A stretch of DNA of 64,000 nt from Diplosphaera chodatii (Eukaryota; Chlorophyta; Trebouxiophyceae; Prasiolales; Stichococcaceae), in contig JAALGY010000012.1 in assembly GCA_032358165.1 (NCBI GenBank), positions 2,790,001-2,854,000 of the forward strand, given 5' to 3'. The notes beneath the pieces are model-generated. The model did no database searches and was not told the origin of the DNA. It saw only the letters and a program-made list of their open reading frames with translations. This document shows, in pieces, positions 34,852-46,615 of this stretch; the stretch's first letter is position 1; each line of letters starts with the position of its first letter. The position numbers were made by a program, and so were the translations under genes.

Positions 34852-35791
34852 CCATCATAGAATGCAGCCATGATCGAGGTCAGGTAGACTCCAGCAAACT
34901 ATCCGTGATTTGAAACGTCCTCCACCACCTCTGGGTGCGATGACAACCAGGCCCCATGGATGAGGCATTGCCGCTGTGACAGAGCTGTCATATCATGCAA
35001 GGTCGACAAGAGGAACAATCAGCATCTGTAGCGCAAATCGTCGCAGAGGTAACACCTAAGTGTTCAGTCAACATGCTGTATTGTTATGACTTCAGCTCCC
35101 TAGAAGCTGAATACACACGTGGTGGACAACAGCCTCACATCCAAGGTACCGCGTGTGACGTCTGACATCCGAATTGCACATACATGCTGCACAGAGATAG
35201 GACGACCAATATCAAACACGACATCAAGCTGATGGGCAACGTCAAACCTTCCAAACATGTGCTGCGACAACTTCAGGTCACAGGGGCAGGCCTGGTCCTA
35301 CCCCTGTTGCGCAGCTCTTCGGGGTGTATGCCCTCGCAACAAAGGAGTGGTCTGCACACAGACTTCGAATGAGCGTCGGCACACAACAGTGCAGCATCCC
35401 CAACAATCCAATATCCATTGTGTGACTCTGAGTGCAGAAGACACACACGGCAGCAGGGTGCAGCAGAAGGCGCGGCAGCGCACAGAGCAGGAGCTGCCAA
35501 CTCTTCCATTCGATTTGCTGCTGAGCTGCCCAAAAAGCCACCTCTCTGCGCAGTATGCCGAAGACAGGCTCGTGTGGTGGCTCAAACGTGACCCACAAGC
35601 ACTGCCCAGCAGTGGCCATTCCGCAGCAGCGCCGACCCTCAGCCTGCAATCTGGCTGCCGTGGCCCAATAAACACGATGCCTGAATCCAACCAGCGGCCA
35701 TTGCTGCTCACCGCCAGTCCAACCGCCACTACACGCTGCTGGCTTTGGGCAAAGCAGTCTCTGTAGCCGATGCGGTCGTCTCCCTCTTTGC
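34852..35791. other. Convergent 3' spacer
   Basis: The spacer lies between the 3' ends of the MycE-like gene (plus) and the GT47 gene (minus). ORFs here are not supported by family similarity. It probably holds the two 3' untranslated regions. Confidence 0.4.
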
Positions 35792-38700
35792 TCAATCGGC
35801 GCTGCTGCTGGGCGCGACGCCAGCAGTGGCCGGCAGCTGCGGCGGCGCCTCGCCCTGCTCGCCGCTGTGCACGTCGGCCATGCGCGAGTAGAGCCACTGG
35901 AACATGGTGCTCACCGCGTCGTCCTGCGACAGGTACATAAAACGTGGTCACGCTGCGATTGTGTTCTACTGAGAAATCAATGTTCATCAAGGCTCGGGAT
36001 GCCATTCACGCATCCCTTACAGCGACTCCGCCATTGGGCAGCAGCGGAGTCCTCGGTGCCCAGCAGAAGAACAGAAGAGGGTCTGGCTCCATGAATGCCG
36101 GTCATGAATGAGCGTGGAGCATGCTGATGCATCATCACCACGGCATGCTGCCCACGAAATGGGAAACATGGACGATGAAGCGGTTGATGTGCGGAAAGTG
36201 CTGATGACAAGCAGCATTCGGCAGCAAGCTGAGGGCTCTGGCTTCGCTGCAGCCCCCATCTATTTGACACTGCAATGCAGCCCCGAAATGACGCGACTTC
36301 AAAATGTCAACACCCACAGCTTCTCCCTGCACCTGCGTGTAGTTGCCGGTGAAGGCCGCAGGCAGCGATGGAGACGCATCCGGCTGCTGGTGCTCCTTGC
36401 GTGCCAGGTTGGCGGCCTGCTGCTTTGCGAGATCGTCACGGATGAGCGGCAGCGCCCACACAAACCTGCTTTGGAGAACAGTCTCGGTTGCAGCTTCAGA
36501 TTGACACCTAAGGTGGTACAAGGACTGTAGAGACTGGCAGCAGCATGCTGTTGCTGCAATATATACATCAACTTTCATGGCCATGCTGATGGCGTCTGAC
36601 TACAACATGACCCTCATGGGTAGATTTGGCAGGTGACCAATAATGTGGTGAGCGCAAGTGTCAGGTGGCTGCACCTGTGCCAGACCCGGCCAATGGCTTC
36701 CTGCATCTGCTTCCGCTGCGCCTCCGGCACTGCCAGCAGAATGTCCGCTGCCTGCGAGGGTGCATGTCAGAGTCTCAACTCAGGGTGAAATGTGCCATTC
36801 ACTTTTGCAAGAGCAAGGGTTGCAAGCCACGCCGGATGCACGGCCACCGTCTGACAGACTTGCAAGTGGTTTGGCCTTGAACGTGGGCAAGCACATGCAA
36901 TCAGACAATGCTTCTCCAGCCTGCGAACCTGCCCGTAGTTCAAAGTGGCTCGGGCACAGCTGCTGCAAACTAACGACAGCATGTAGCACACATGCATCGA
37001 CAAATCGACAAGGATCTTCATCCCAATCCCTGTGCCTGATGGTTTGGCCATACCTTCTCGGTGTCGGCTTCAGCAATGCGCAGCGAGAACGTGCTGTAGT
37101 CCACCACGTTGGAGAACTTTTCCTCCACCCGGTCCTGGATCAGCACCGGGATGCATCCGTGCAGCACAGCGTCCTCTGCCCGCCGCGCCCACCCGTCGCC
37201 TGCACAGGCACATAGCCTTGCTGTGGCACAGCTGCATTGTCCTGAAGCGACTTCAGCGACCTGCTGTTGTAGGACATGTGCTATAGAGTCTGCGGTAGGC
37301 GTGCTGGCTGCCGCCTGAAGTGCGGCCTGCTGCTGCATGTGGAACGTGGGACAGTTGAGGTCATGCATGATCAACGTCAGGTGCTTGACAGCATGGAAAG
37401 ACACGGACGTCAGCAGACCCGTGCACACGGCCACGGAGCCAATGTCTTTGGGTGAAGCTGTCACACCCACCTTGCACCTTTTGGCAACAGGCAGCGAATG
37501 ACGCTGCATGGGTCCGAGTGCCAGCGGGTAATCACTGCAATTTGGACCGTACAAGGCAACCACCAGGTTTTCTGGTCTCACCTGGGAGGACGAAGCAGAA
37601 GACGCTGGATGCCAGCAGGCCTGTGTAGGAAGAGTCCGAATCCTCGTCGTGGTTGTCCACCCTGATCGCATGCTTCTCGCGCCAGCCGCCCGCGTCTGCT
37701 GCCGCCTTGAGCCGCTGCCTGATGCCACGGCTGAAGCGCGGGGCCCTGAGGTGCACAGCACAGGCTGTCGTAAAATCTCGTCCCGGTCTGACCGGCATTT
37801 GTTGATTGCAGCAACCCTCGTCGGCTGCCAATACTGCTGCCTCTGTGCAGGCAGGTCGAGGTTGGTGTGTGGACCTCTGTGCAGGCAGGCTGAAATTGGT
37901 GTGTGGGCCTCTGTGCCCGCAGCAGCTGTATATCATGCAGCTGTCACTTGGCGCACCTGCTGTGGTGCGATAGTGCGATAGTGTGTGCACAGTGTGCTGC
38001 TCGTCAGCACAAGGTGCAGAGTCCTAACTTTGCCAGGGCAGTTTGCTAAGCACGTGCTGACATATGGCTGCCGAGCTGCTTCACTCAGGAGAATGCCCGA
38101 TGGTGCCACAGCCAGTCAACAGCTTGCCGGCAGAGGCCATCCCCCAGCCATGCCTGACATCATGTTCCACTGACATCACGTTCCACAGCTAAACATGTAA
38201 GGGTCCGCTGGAGCTAACAGTCGCAGTAAGCCGGGAATGCCTTCTGCACCTGTGGTTGCCGGTCTCGCCACGGAAGAACGCCAGCGTGGTGCGCTGCACA
38301 GGCGGGTTGCCGAGCAGCGGGCTGGCCGCGAACTCCGAGGTGTTGTGGATCGTCGGCAGCAGCAGGTCCTGCAGGCAGGCAGGCAGCATGAGCTGGTGAG
38401 AAGGTTGTGTCCAGCATTTGTTCTGAACAGCCTGCGCCACGCCCATGCAAGCCGTTGAATCCAGCCAAGCTGCGATACTAAGGCGCGGAGGGTACCAAAG
38501 GCTAGATGGAGGTGCACCCAGTCACCACCATTGCACAGGTTGAGCTTGCTGATTATGAAGGGCGTTATGCTAGCCCTTGTGTCGGGCTTGCTGTGCGTCT
38601 CAGGTGCATCAAAGGTGCATCAGAAAGGCAAGCCTCTGCCCACAGTTGCCGCCACAGCCCTCCAAACAGGAAAACTGCTGATTACCTTTCTGGGGTCGTA

Positions 38701-41700
38701 ACATGGGTGCTGCTCTGGCGTGCTGTACACTGCCCGCCAGTCTTCTCCAGTCTTCTCATCGACCTGAGCATGGCTGTAGTCATCTGGCCCAAACCTGCAT
38801 AGCAAGAACAGTCATCCAGCTGTTGGCGGGTCAAATGAATGCATGGTTTGTCGCCCAATGATCCCGATGCTGCAGTTGCCAGACACGAGAAGCAAGACTG
38901 GAAACCTGCCGAACATATTGCTGTGGTTGCATTTGACACTCCTGTGGCAGTTCGAGTGGCCAGCAGACCCTTGCTGATGGTGTGTGACCACACATGCTAG
39001 ACACTCTGAAAGCAGGCTCATCGTAAGCCATTTGCTTTCGGTACACTTCCACACGAGCTGAAGGATGTGTAAACATGCAAGTCTGCTCCGCACCCTGTGG
39101 CGCTGCTGTGGTTTTGATCCAGGCGGCCCCAGTGGCTGAAGATGATCCCAGGCCACACCGAACTCGGGACCCAGCACCCCGCTGCAGTAGCCACACACAT
39201 GCCGTGTCAGTATGGAAGACGACCTGCGAGGCTGCCTGCAGATGCCCCAGTACTGACACTGAAGAGCATGGTGCACTGTCTGGTGCTGACAGCAAAGAGG
39301 CCAACCTCCGCAGTCTCATTGAGGCACCTCACCCTCATCGTTGACACTGGTCCATATGTGATCGCGGCCTCCATGCCGGCTCCAATACCGCGGGTGCGTT
39401 TCTGCGATCCATTGCTGCGACTTTTGCAGGATATGCGCGGCATGCATCACTCGTGGACCTGCACGCAGCTGGAACTGTGTGACTGGTGCTGTACAGGCCA
39501 ACAGTCCTGAATACTGCCGGTGGGTCAACTGCACCGTGAAAGGGTGCAGACTAGGAACATGAGCATAGGTCCGCATCATGCTGCATAGGTGACCATTTGC
39601 AGCAGACTTGAGCAGCCTGGCAACATTTATGCTGTTGAGCAACTCGAGGTGTGAAGGCAGTAGTGCAGTACAGCAATAGCCATGCATACAGCTCTGTCAG
39701 GTGCGAAATGATCCCTATATACTTACCCCAGGGACCATGGTACCAAGGCACATCAGCCCAGCCAAATATAGGCCACACATACACGTTGACATACACGGCG
39801 CAGTAGAAGTAGTCTGCTTCTTCGGGGTCGAAAGTCCGGTGCTCGCTCTGCAGTGTAGCAAAGATACAGGCCACTGGCACGATGTTCGATATGCTGGGAA
39901 GTCGACAGAGGGTGCTTCCAGATCATCCAAGTCTGGTCAAGAAAACTACAGGATTAGTCTGCACATGCTGTGCCATCACGTGTATGCGCTCCTATTTGTA
40001 GGCCTGCGACACATCGGGTTTTGAAACTGCACTGCGCATGTCACAAGCAGGAAGCAAGTAGCTTGATGTCATCCATCGAGGTTGACAAGGGATGACCAGC
40101 CAAGTGAGGGCGCCACTGCATCACATCCATACCTGCAGCATGGTCTCATGCACAGCGCTCTCCACCAGATACAGCGAGTTGAGCACGTGCGAGGTGTTGT
40201 GCTCGTCGAACTTGCGCCAGAAGCCGTACCCAGCTTGATTGCGGTACTGCAGTGCAATAGTCAGACAGCTGGTCAACCATCTGCATTGATCAACAGATTA
40301 ACAGGTTATCTGCTGGGTAAAGCCACATGAGTCGGGTCCTGTAGCACATCAATCACAGAGTGTGCTGGTCATGGCTGCGCTTCGCGCTGAAGCTGTGAAC
40401 CTGCTGTTTGCAGCGAGTCACTGCGCTGCACCTGGAGCATGCGAGTGTTAAACTCTGCTGGCAGGTCGTACACATAGACCAGTGGCCGTAGCCTCCGCTT
40501 GGGCGGCGGGTCTGCCGCAGCAGGCGTCAAGACATGGGGCGCAATGTGGGGCCTTGCCACCTCCAACCCTGCAGCAAATCGCACACTCAATCGGCTTCCC
40601 TTGCAGGGAAGCGCACATGGGACACAGTCAGCACACAACCTGCTAACCAGCAAATGTGATCTGCGGTGCGAGTGATGACAGGCTTCACCTGGGGTCTGGG
40701 GGGTGGCAGGCCGCCTTTGGGCGCAGTCGTGGCCATACCAGCCGGCGTGGCAGGCGCAGAAGCCGCGGTTGCACTCCCCATGCCCGTTGCACTGCAACAT
40801 GTGCCAATGCCTGCTGGTTGCTGAGGACCGAACGAAGCCAACCTTCGGAGCCAACCTCGGAACTGTGCGACATTTGTAGGCGACTGGCAGACTGTGGACT
40901 GCTGGTGCGCCCACCTGGTTGGCACATGTCCTCTCGTGCTGTATGTCGCAGTTCCTGCCCAGTAGCCCGTCCATGAAGCACGGGTTGCTGCAGCACAGGT
41001 AGGCATCACGACTTTGTCGTATATTCAAGCATGCTTCCAGTACAGACTGCACGTACACCCAGGACTCGTAGGTGAAAATGATCACAGCCCCACACTGCAG
41101 TGCAATCGGCCCTGCAGCACTAACCTGACCCTGGGATTCTCTGCTTCACACCAGCCCTCCGGTCCCCATATGTCCTCATTGGGGGTGCCCTCCCCAGCCC
41201 ACTCAACCTTGTCGCCATTATCGTCCTGCAGCACATCACAACAGAACATCACTCAGGCCGCAGCCAGCAGGCAAACAACCCATGCCAGGCAAAGCAGCAC
41301 CTCGCGCTGCACACTGCTGCTGATGCTCTTCGTCTCGTTCATGACCTTTCATCGTAGTCACTGTCAATGGTACAATGACAGAACCCCACGTCATTGACGA
41401 GGTCTCACTGACAGCAGGCAATTCCTAGCATGCTGCCATGCCAGCTGTGCATGCAGCGCAGGCCGTGTGCAGGCGATTGCAACTGTGTGGCACTCACAAA
41501 ACGCGGGCGCATGTGCAGCAGCCAGGGGCGTCCTTCTCTGATGGGCGGCGTGCCTGCAGCGGTGCGACAAATGCAGATTGGCTGCACTGCCTCTATTGGC
41601 CAAGCACGCATGGGCTCCGATCAGTCAGAAGTGCTGCTGCTGTGACAGGCCAGCTTGACGACAATGCTCAGAGCGTGCCAAGAGCCCAAAGAAGCGGAAG

Positions 41701-43101
41701 TTGGACACAACCTGCACGATTTCATTGGTCTTGGCACACGCTCATGTGCAGCAAAGTGCACCTGGTGGTGCATCCGGCGGTGCATTGATGCGACCATATG
41801 TGCCATTGCAGTAGCAGGCCGCGATCTCGTCATCGCACACACCTGTGCAGAGGCAATGGCAAGATGAGAAGCTGCTGTCCGCCGCTGTCATAGAGCCAGG
41901 GCTCTGGCAACCAAAACATTGGCATGCGGGCATTGATGCTTGCAACCTGTTCGTTGGTGCACCTGGGCAGCGCGAGGCCGTCCACCCTGGAGCGCTCAGG
42001 GGGAAGGAGCCACCCTCTGGCGGGTCATTCCACAGGACTCTGTACCTGCACGTCAGTCGTGTCTGGAGCACTTCGGCCTCCATTAGTTCGAAATGAATTG
42101 TGACGAAGCAAGCCACTGCTGGTGTCATTGGCAGCCTGCCCGCAGGCTGTTGACGGTGCATGAGAGCGGACACACTTGCGGTTGCAGGGCCGCAGAAAGC
42201 GCTTTTCGCAGCCCTGGCCCTCCCACCCTGCGCACATTCAACCCAGTTGGATTGGCAGCGTCAACCCACCGGTGGGTAGGCTCCCATCGCAGGAGCTGAC
42301 TCGGCACGTTCATTGGCACAGTGATGCTGGGGGCTCCTACCTGCTGGGCACAAGCAGTACCCAAAGTCCGCCTGGCAGATGCCAACACCATTGCAGCTGT
42401 GCGGGCATGGTGTGTCACCCCGTGGCGGCACCTACACACACTGTGAGCTGCTGTGAGTGTACTGCAGGTCACCGCATACTTCTGACATTTGCACAGCCAG
42501 TGAACAGCTGATATGTGACAGAGAATGCCGTCGACTGGCTCAGAAGGGTCCTATACCTGCCCACCTTGCCAGGAATGGGCTTCTGCAGAATATACTCGCC
42601 ACACCAAGTACCCGCCGTTCCCATGCACCGCTTTGCGACTTCTTGTGGCAGCTTCTTCTTTCGCTTTTGTCGCTCTCGCTTGCGATGCTGGCTGCCACCG
42701 GGCCCTCTGCTCCGCTGCGCTGCTGTGGCCTGTTGTTTTGCCAGAGCAGCTGAAATGGACTTCAGTGCTGCTGGATCTGCGCCAGCTGCGGCGCCGTCGG
42801 TCGCTATCCACCTCTCCAATGCCTTGAGCGCGGCCTAGCTCGACAGCGGCACAAATGGAAAGAGTATGCCACTCCAGCAGGAAGGGGGTACCAGATATAT
42901 CCGCGGCAAAGTCATGCATGCCAACTGCATGTGCATGTCAATACATGCAGCTCAGACTTGTAACACGTCGTGACATACAAGCTTCTGATGTCACGCTGAC
43001 TTGCCTGCGGCTTGTTGGGCCCTGTGTGCTGCGCCGCAAGGTATACAGCATACAGTAACCCAACTGCAATGGGCGCGACAGCAGCCACGCCGCACCGCCG
43101 G
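35792..43101 (-). CDS. EGF-repeat exostosin-family glycosyltransferase (GT47), minus strand
   Basis: A large multi-exon gene, 5' end unresolved. An exon at 43015-43101 encodes a membrane helix (GVAAVAPIAVGLLYAVYLAA). It joins, through a GC-AG intron, an exon at 42565-42834 with a long Lys/Arg-rich tract. EGF-like exons follow near 42350-42430 (CPHSCNGVGIC), 42190, 41760-41840 (CYCNGTYGRI), 40985 and 40700-40790 (CNGHGECNRGFCACHAGW). The exostosin domain follows: RRLRPLVYVYDLPAEFN (about 40460), YGFWRKFDEHNTSHV, HRTFDPEEADYFY, RHGGRDHIWTSVNDEG, IIFSHWGR, RFGPDDY, DLLLPTIHN and FFRGETGNH. It ends with PRFSRGIRQRL, CFVLPG, GDGWARRAEDAVLHGCIPVLI, RFVWALPL and a last exon to TGA at 35792. Intron phases agree over the last eight junctions. 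GT47 enzymes are inverting Golgi transferases of matrix polysaccharides and arabinosides; the sugar cannot be assigned. The lumenal EGF modules are a feature of algal members. Confidence 0.83.
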
Positions 43102-43853
43102 CTGCGCAGTGAACAAAGCGTGACTCACTCTTCGTGGCACGACCTGGTTGATACTGTTGTGAACGTACGTGTTCAGCAGTGCTGGAGGCCATCAGCCGTT
43201 GCCCCCAAAACGTTCTGCATGCAAAGTGGAGCTGCATGCGAGATGGAGCTAGGACGAACTTGCGAATGCTACGCAGGCGGCTGGCGGTTGCGGGCTTGTC
43301 TGGCTGCCATCTAGGCATGTTGAGCTGGTGTCAGGGTCAGCTGAGAGTGCCACAGTGGCAGAACTTTGGAGCTTATAGAACCACAGCATCACTCACATGG
43401 CATCATGCTTGCGAATTCGTGCGTATGCTTCGTCGTATGCCGTTTTGTCAACGTCAACACGCTAACCAGCAAAAGTTTCTGGCCAGATCACAAGGCTTCA
43501 AGCTACCCAGTATATTGCAAACCTGACAATTGAGGCACACGATTGCCGTGAGCAGTGCATGCTGCTCGTATGACAGTGTCGAACCTTTGATCGAGATCAA
43601 GCAGCTGATGTGTGCGCAAACATTTTGGTGGTCTCCTGGTCTGTCTTCTGCATCAAATTCAGTCGGACAAGAGGTCTAGTTAGAATAGGGCTCCTTATGT
43701 TAACCCTAGTCATGGACTCACAGTGCTTGCCTGCTTGGTGGCCTACTGAGCAGTGTGCCGATGTGCTGCCCGACAGGTGAATAGTTGGTATTTGGCATAA
43801 GCCGAATGTCTTTGCTTTGGAGACATGACGCAGAAGTAAACCTTCATGCCATG
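43102..43853. other. Unassigned spacer with probable first exon of the GT47 gene
   Basis: The missing start of the minus-strand GT47 gene should lie here. An ATG (MASSTAEH) near 43190 is a candidate, but its splice phase does not match the anchor exon. The rest is the 3' flank of the TylF-like gene. Confidence 0.3.
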
Positions 43854-45630
43854 TCAGGCCTCTGTCCCCCGCGAGGTGTTGAACCTCTGGTACCATTCGT
43901 GTTGCAGCGGTGCCGCACGTGTCTTCTGCCACCAGACCGCGCTGCCGTCTATGTCGAAGACCTCTTCCTGTCCGCCGTGCATATCCAAGAACTGCTTGAT
44001 GGCCTTCTGACACTCCGGAACGTCCCAATCGTCCACGATACAGTATCCGCCCACCGGCACCCGGTCATAAATGTTGAAGAGCACATCTGCGCAGTAAGTC
44101 AGGCAACTGTTACTGCAAGAGAAGACGCCAGCATACGTTACTCAAGGTCACGTCAGCCACATGACAGAAGATGTCCGTCTGGGCATGTGCTTGCCGAGGC
44201 GCCCGAAGATAGATCCAGGGCTGCAAGACACCATGTGGGCCAATCCTTTCGCACCCATTGTGGACTCGTACATGTCGCCATCCATCCGCAGTATCGCCAC
44301 CGGCCCAGCATGCCTCTCGCGGAACTCCGGCATTGAATACCTGAAAAATCCTTTGTAAAACGCCACCTGCAGTCCACGAAAACTGGCATTTAGTCCTGCC
44401 CCGACTTTGATAGCAAAGCAAAGTGCAACCTTCGGCACATCTCGAGTCCTGCTCATGCCGGTCAGTCAACACTGTTATCTTGTGACTGGGGAAATTGTCA
44501 CCTGTTCGTCCAACAGGTTGTACCGCTGGAAGGACGCCTGCACCTGCTCCAACGAGACCCGCAAATAGTCCATGCGCACCCAAGCGTCCGAGTCCTCCTT
44601 TGTCGTTGCCTTTGGCAGACCCATGAACGAGTCCACCAGGTGCACCTGCGCAAGCGCAGCACAACCGTAGCGCATGGCTGGCTGAGCACAAGTTGCCGCA
44701 TTGCTGTATGTAGACGGGAAACCCGTGAATCTGTACGTCCCATACCATCGCCCAACAATCAAGCAGCTGCAGCCCTAGCTGCATCGTGTTTTTGTGAGGA
44801 GGTCTCTGTGTGTGTTCCTTCTGCGGCATCACCAAGATTTGAATGTGCTGTACAAAACAACCCGCCGGCTGACCTTTCTGTCCGTGATGCCGTATGCCCG
44901 AAGCACCGCTCGTGCGACGATGGACGCTCCTCCCCGCCAGACGCCTGGGTTGCATTCTCCGAGGAGTTCAACGCACAGCAATGCTACGCCGCTGTCCGCT
45001 TATGCATCACCTACACGACAAGCATGTCCATGTCTGCAGGCAGTTGAGTGGAAGATATCAGCAGTGTATTGCACCTGTCTCTACGAAGTCGCCAACCGTG
45101 TCTGCAGCCAGCACCCGCCCAACCAACATCTCGATGTTGTCCATCCGCTTCAGGCCAGCCATCGTCAGGCCTGTACGGCATGCATAGTTGCACAGTGAGC
45201 TGGTGAAACGTGAACACGCGGAGCTGGGAGGCAGAAAGATTGGTGCAAACGACTAACGGGATGCACGGAAGATGGTGGCTACAAGTTTGCGCACAGCGCA
45301 GATGTTCGAAGTAATCATCTCAGCCAGGCTGTGTGCACCGGTGACGGGCCAGTCTTCCCCATCGAGACGTCGTGCATGGTCAAACTCAGCCTGCTTCAGC
45401 TCGGACAAGGGCCCAGCGTAGTTGGTGTACCCTGGCGTCTGCAGCAGGATGCCAGTGACAGAATGCTTCACTGTGTGGACATACAGCTGCCGGAGGGCAT
45501 CGTCGGCGGCAGTATTCTCTGGGCAGCTCAATCGTGGCACCGACTGGAGCGGCTGCTGGCGCAGCACAATCAGGATGGCAATCATCAAAAGTGCCAGCCC
45601 CAGCCATCCTACGACCATGTGGTGAACCAT
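43854..45630 (-). CDS. TylF/MycF-type sugar O-methyltransferase, membrane-anchored
   Basis: The six exons, in transcription order, are 45339-45630, 45075-45170, 44874-44944, 44502-44645, 44255-44366 and 43854-44086. They sum to 948 nt, giving 315 residues with all phases consistent. The ATG at 45630 opens MVHHMVVGW and one hydrophobic helix (LGLALLMIAILIVL). Family landmarks are MAGLKRMDNIEML; DFVETGVWRGGAS (residues 125-137, the SAM loop); VHLVDSFMGLP (154-164); VAFYKGFF; then LRMDGDMYESTM with Asp230; and CIVDDWDVPECQKAI with Asp257-Asp258. In macrocin (TylF) and mycinamicin III (MycF) 3''-O-methyltransferases the equivalent aspartates bind Mg2+ beside the sugar hydroxyl. The family match is strong and the reaction type, methylation of a hexose or deoxyhexose hydroxyl, is a good inference. 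It sits between the GT47 and DUF3431 genes on the same strand. Introns and a eukaryotic anchor argue against recent bacterial transfer or contamination. Confidence 0.9.
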
Positions 45631-46615
45631 GTCAAGCCACGAATATATTTCGATCGGCGACCGCAAGTATCTAGATAATGTTTGCAAGTTCAAGCAGATG
45701 TTGATAGCGCTGCGCGCTGAGCATGAACGGTCAGTAAGCACCTTGCGTGACTCAGTCGCAGCTGATCATCGTACTGCTGGATTTGAGATTCGTACCGTTG
45801 CCCTGTTGGCTATTGCCCTACTGAGCATTGCAAAAGAGCACACCAAGCGTTTGCAAATCCATGCTGTTGAGTGAGCTTTTCTGATGCATCACAGCAGCTG
45901 CGTGCACTCTTGAGGGTGGGTGTTTCTCGATGATTATGCCTCCCGGTGCAGACGGTATCATTGGATGAAACCCCTGGCCTTCTGCCGTGGCATTCACGGA
46001 CTAGTGCTACAGCAAAGGCACAGCTCCTGGGAGCCCCGATCACAGCGGCTGGCATCTGCTGCGTGCAGCAAGCGACTGACAGCACCGTTTGATCTTATAG
46101 CAGTACCCAGCCACCTCCATACTATCCCAGCGCGGTGCAACCCAGCATGCACAGACTGCTGCCTGCTGACTCCTGAACATGTATGGGACTTCTACGTCGA
46201 CAGTTGGTGTCAGCTACACCCTGCGTGGGGCCGCTACTGCGACTGTTGGTGCTCCAACGCTTGGACGCGCCATGCTGCAAGGCCGTGCCGGTGGCGTAGC
46301 TAGTGCAGCTGCCCTGCAGTCAGCGCATGCCACCTGGACGAAAGTGGGTAAACAAGTAAGTGGTCATGCAAGCACCGCTCAGCATGATGTGGTTGAACAC
46401 ATTGTTGCACTCAAACAGACCGCAGTCTGATTGAGTGCAACAGCTGGCCGGCTAGCGCATAGCCAGAAGAGTGCACGAGTGTATGCATAAGCACATCTGC
46501 TGCAGTAGTACGGTACTGCACCATCAGCATCTGCAGCGTGGACACTGCGGACCAGAGTCTCTAAAGTTGCGCACCAGTGACGACCGACCGCCAGACGATG
46601 TGCACACAGATGCTG
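45631..46615. other. Unassigned spacer
   Basis: About 1 kb between the start of the TylF-like gene and the stop of DUF3431 copy 3, both on the minus strand. No recognisable coding domain. It is probably promoter plus 3' untranslated sequence. Confidence 0.4.

Noticed and set aside
35298..36005. 235-codon minus-strand ORF
   Set aside because: It is out of frame with the GT47 final exon (35792 upward), which matches the family. The ORF itself reads as Arg/Gly/Ala shadow sequence.
43854..45630. Bacterial contamination or recent transfer of the TylF-like gene
   Set aside because: It has five spliceable introns, a eukaryote-style anchor and neighbours with the same intron style.
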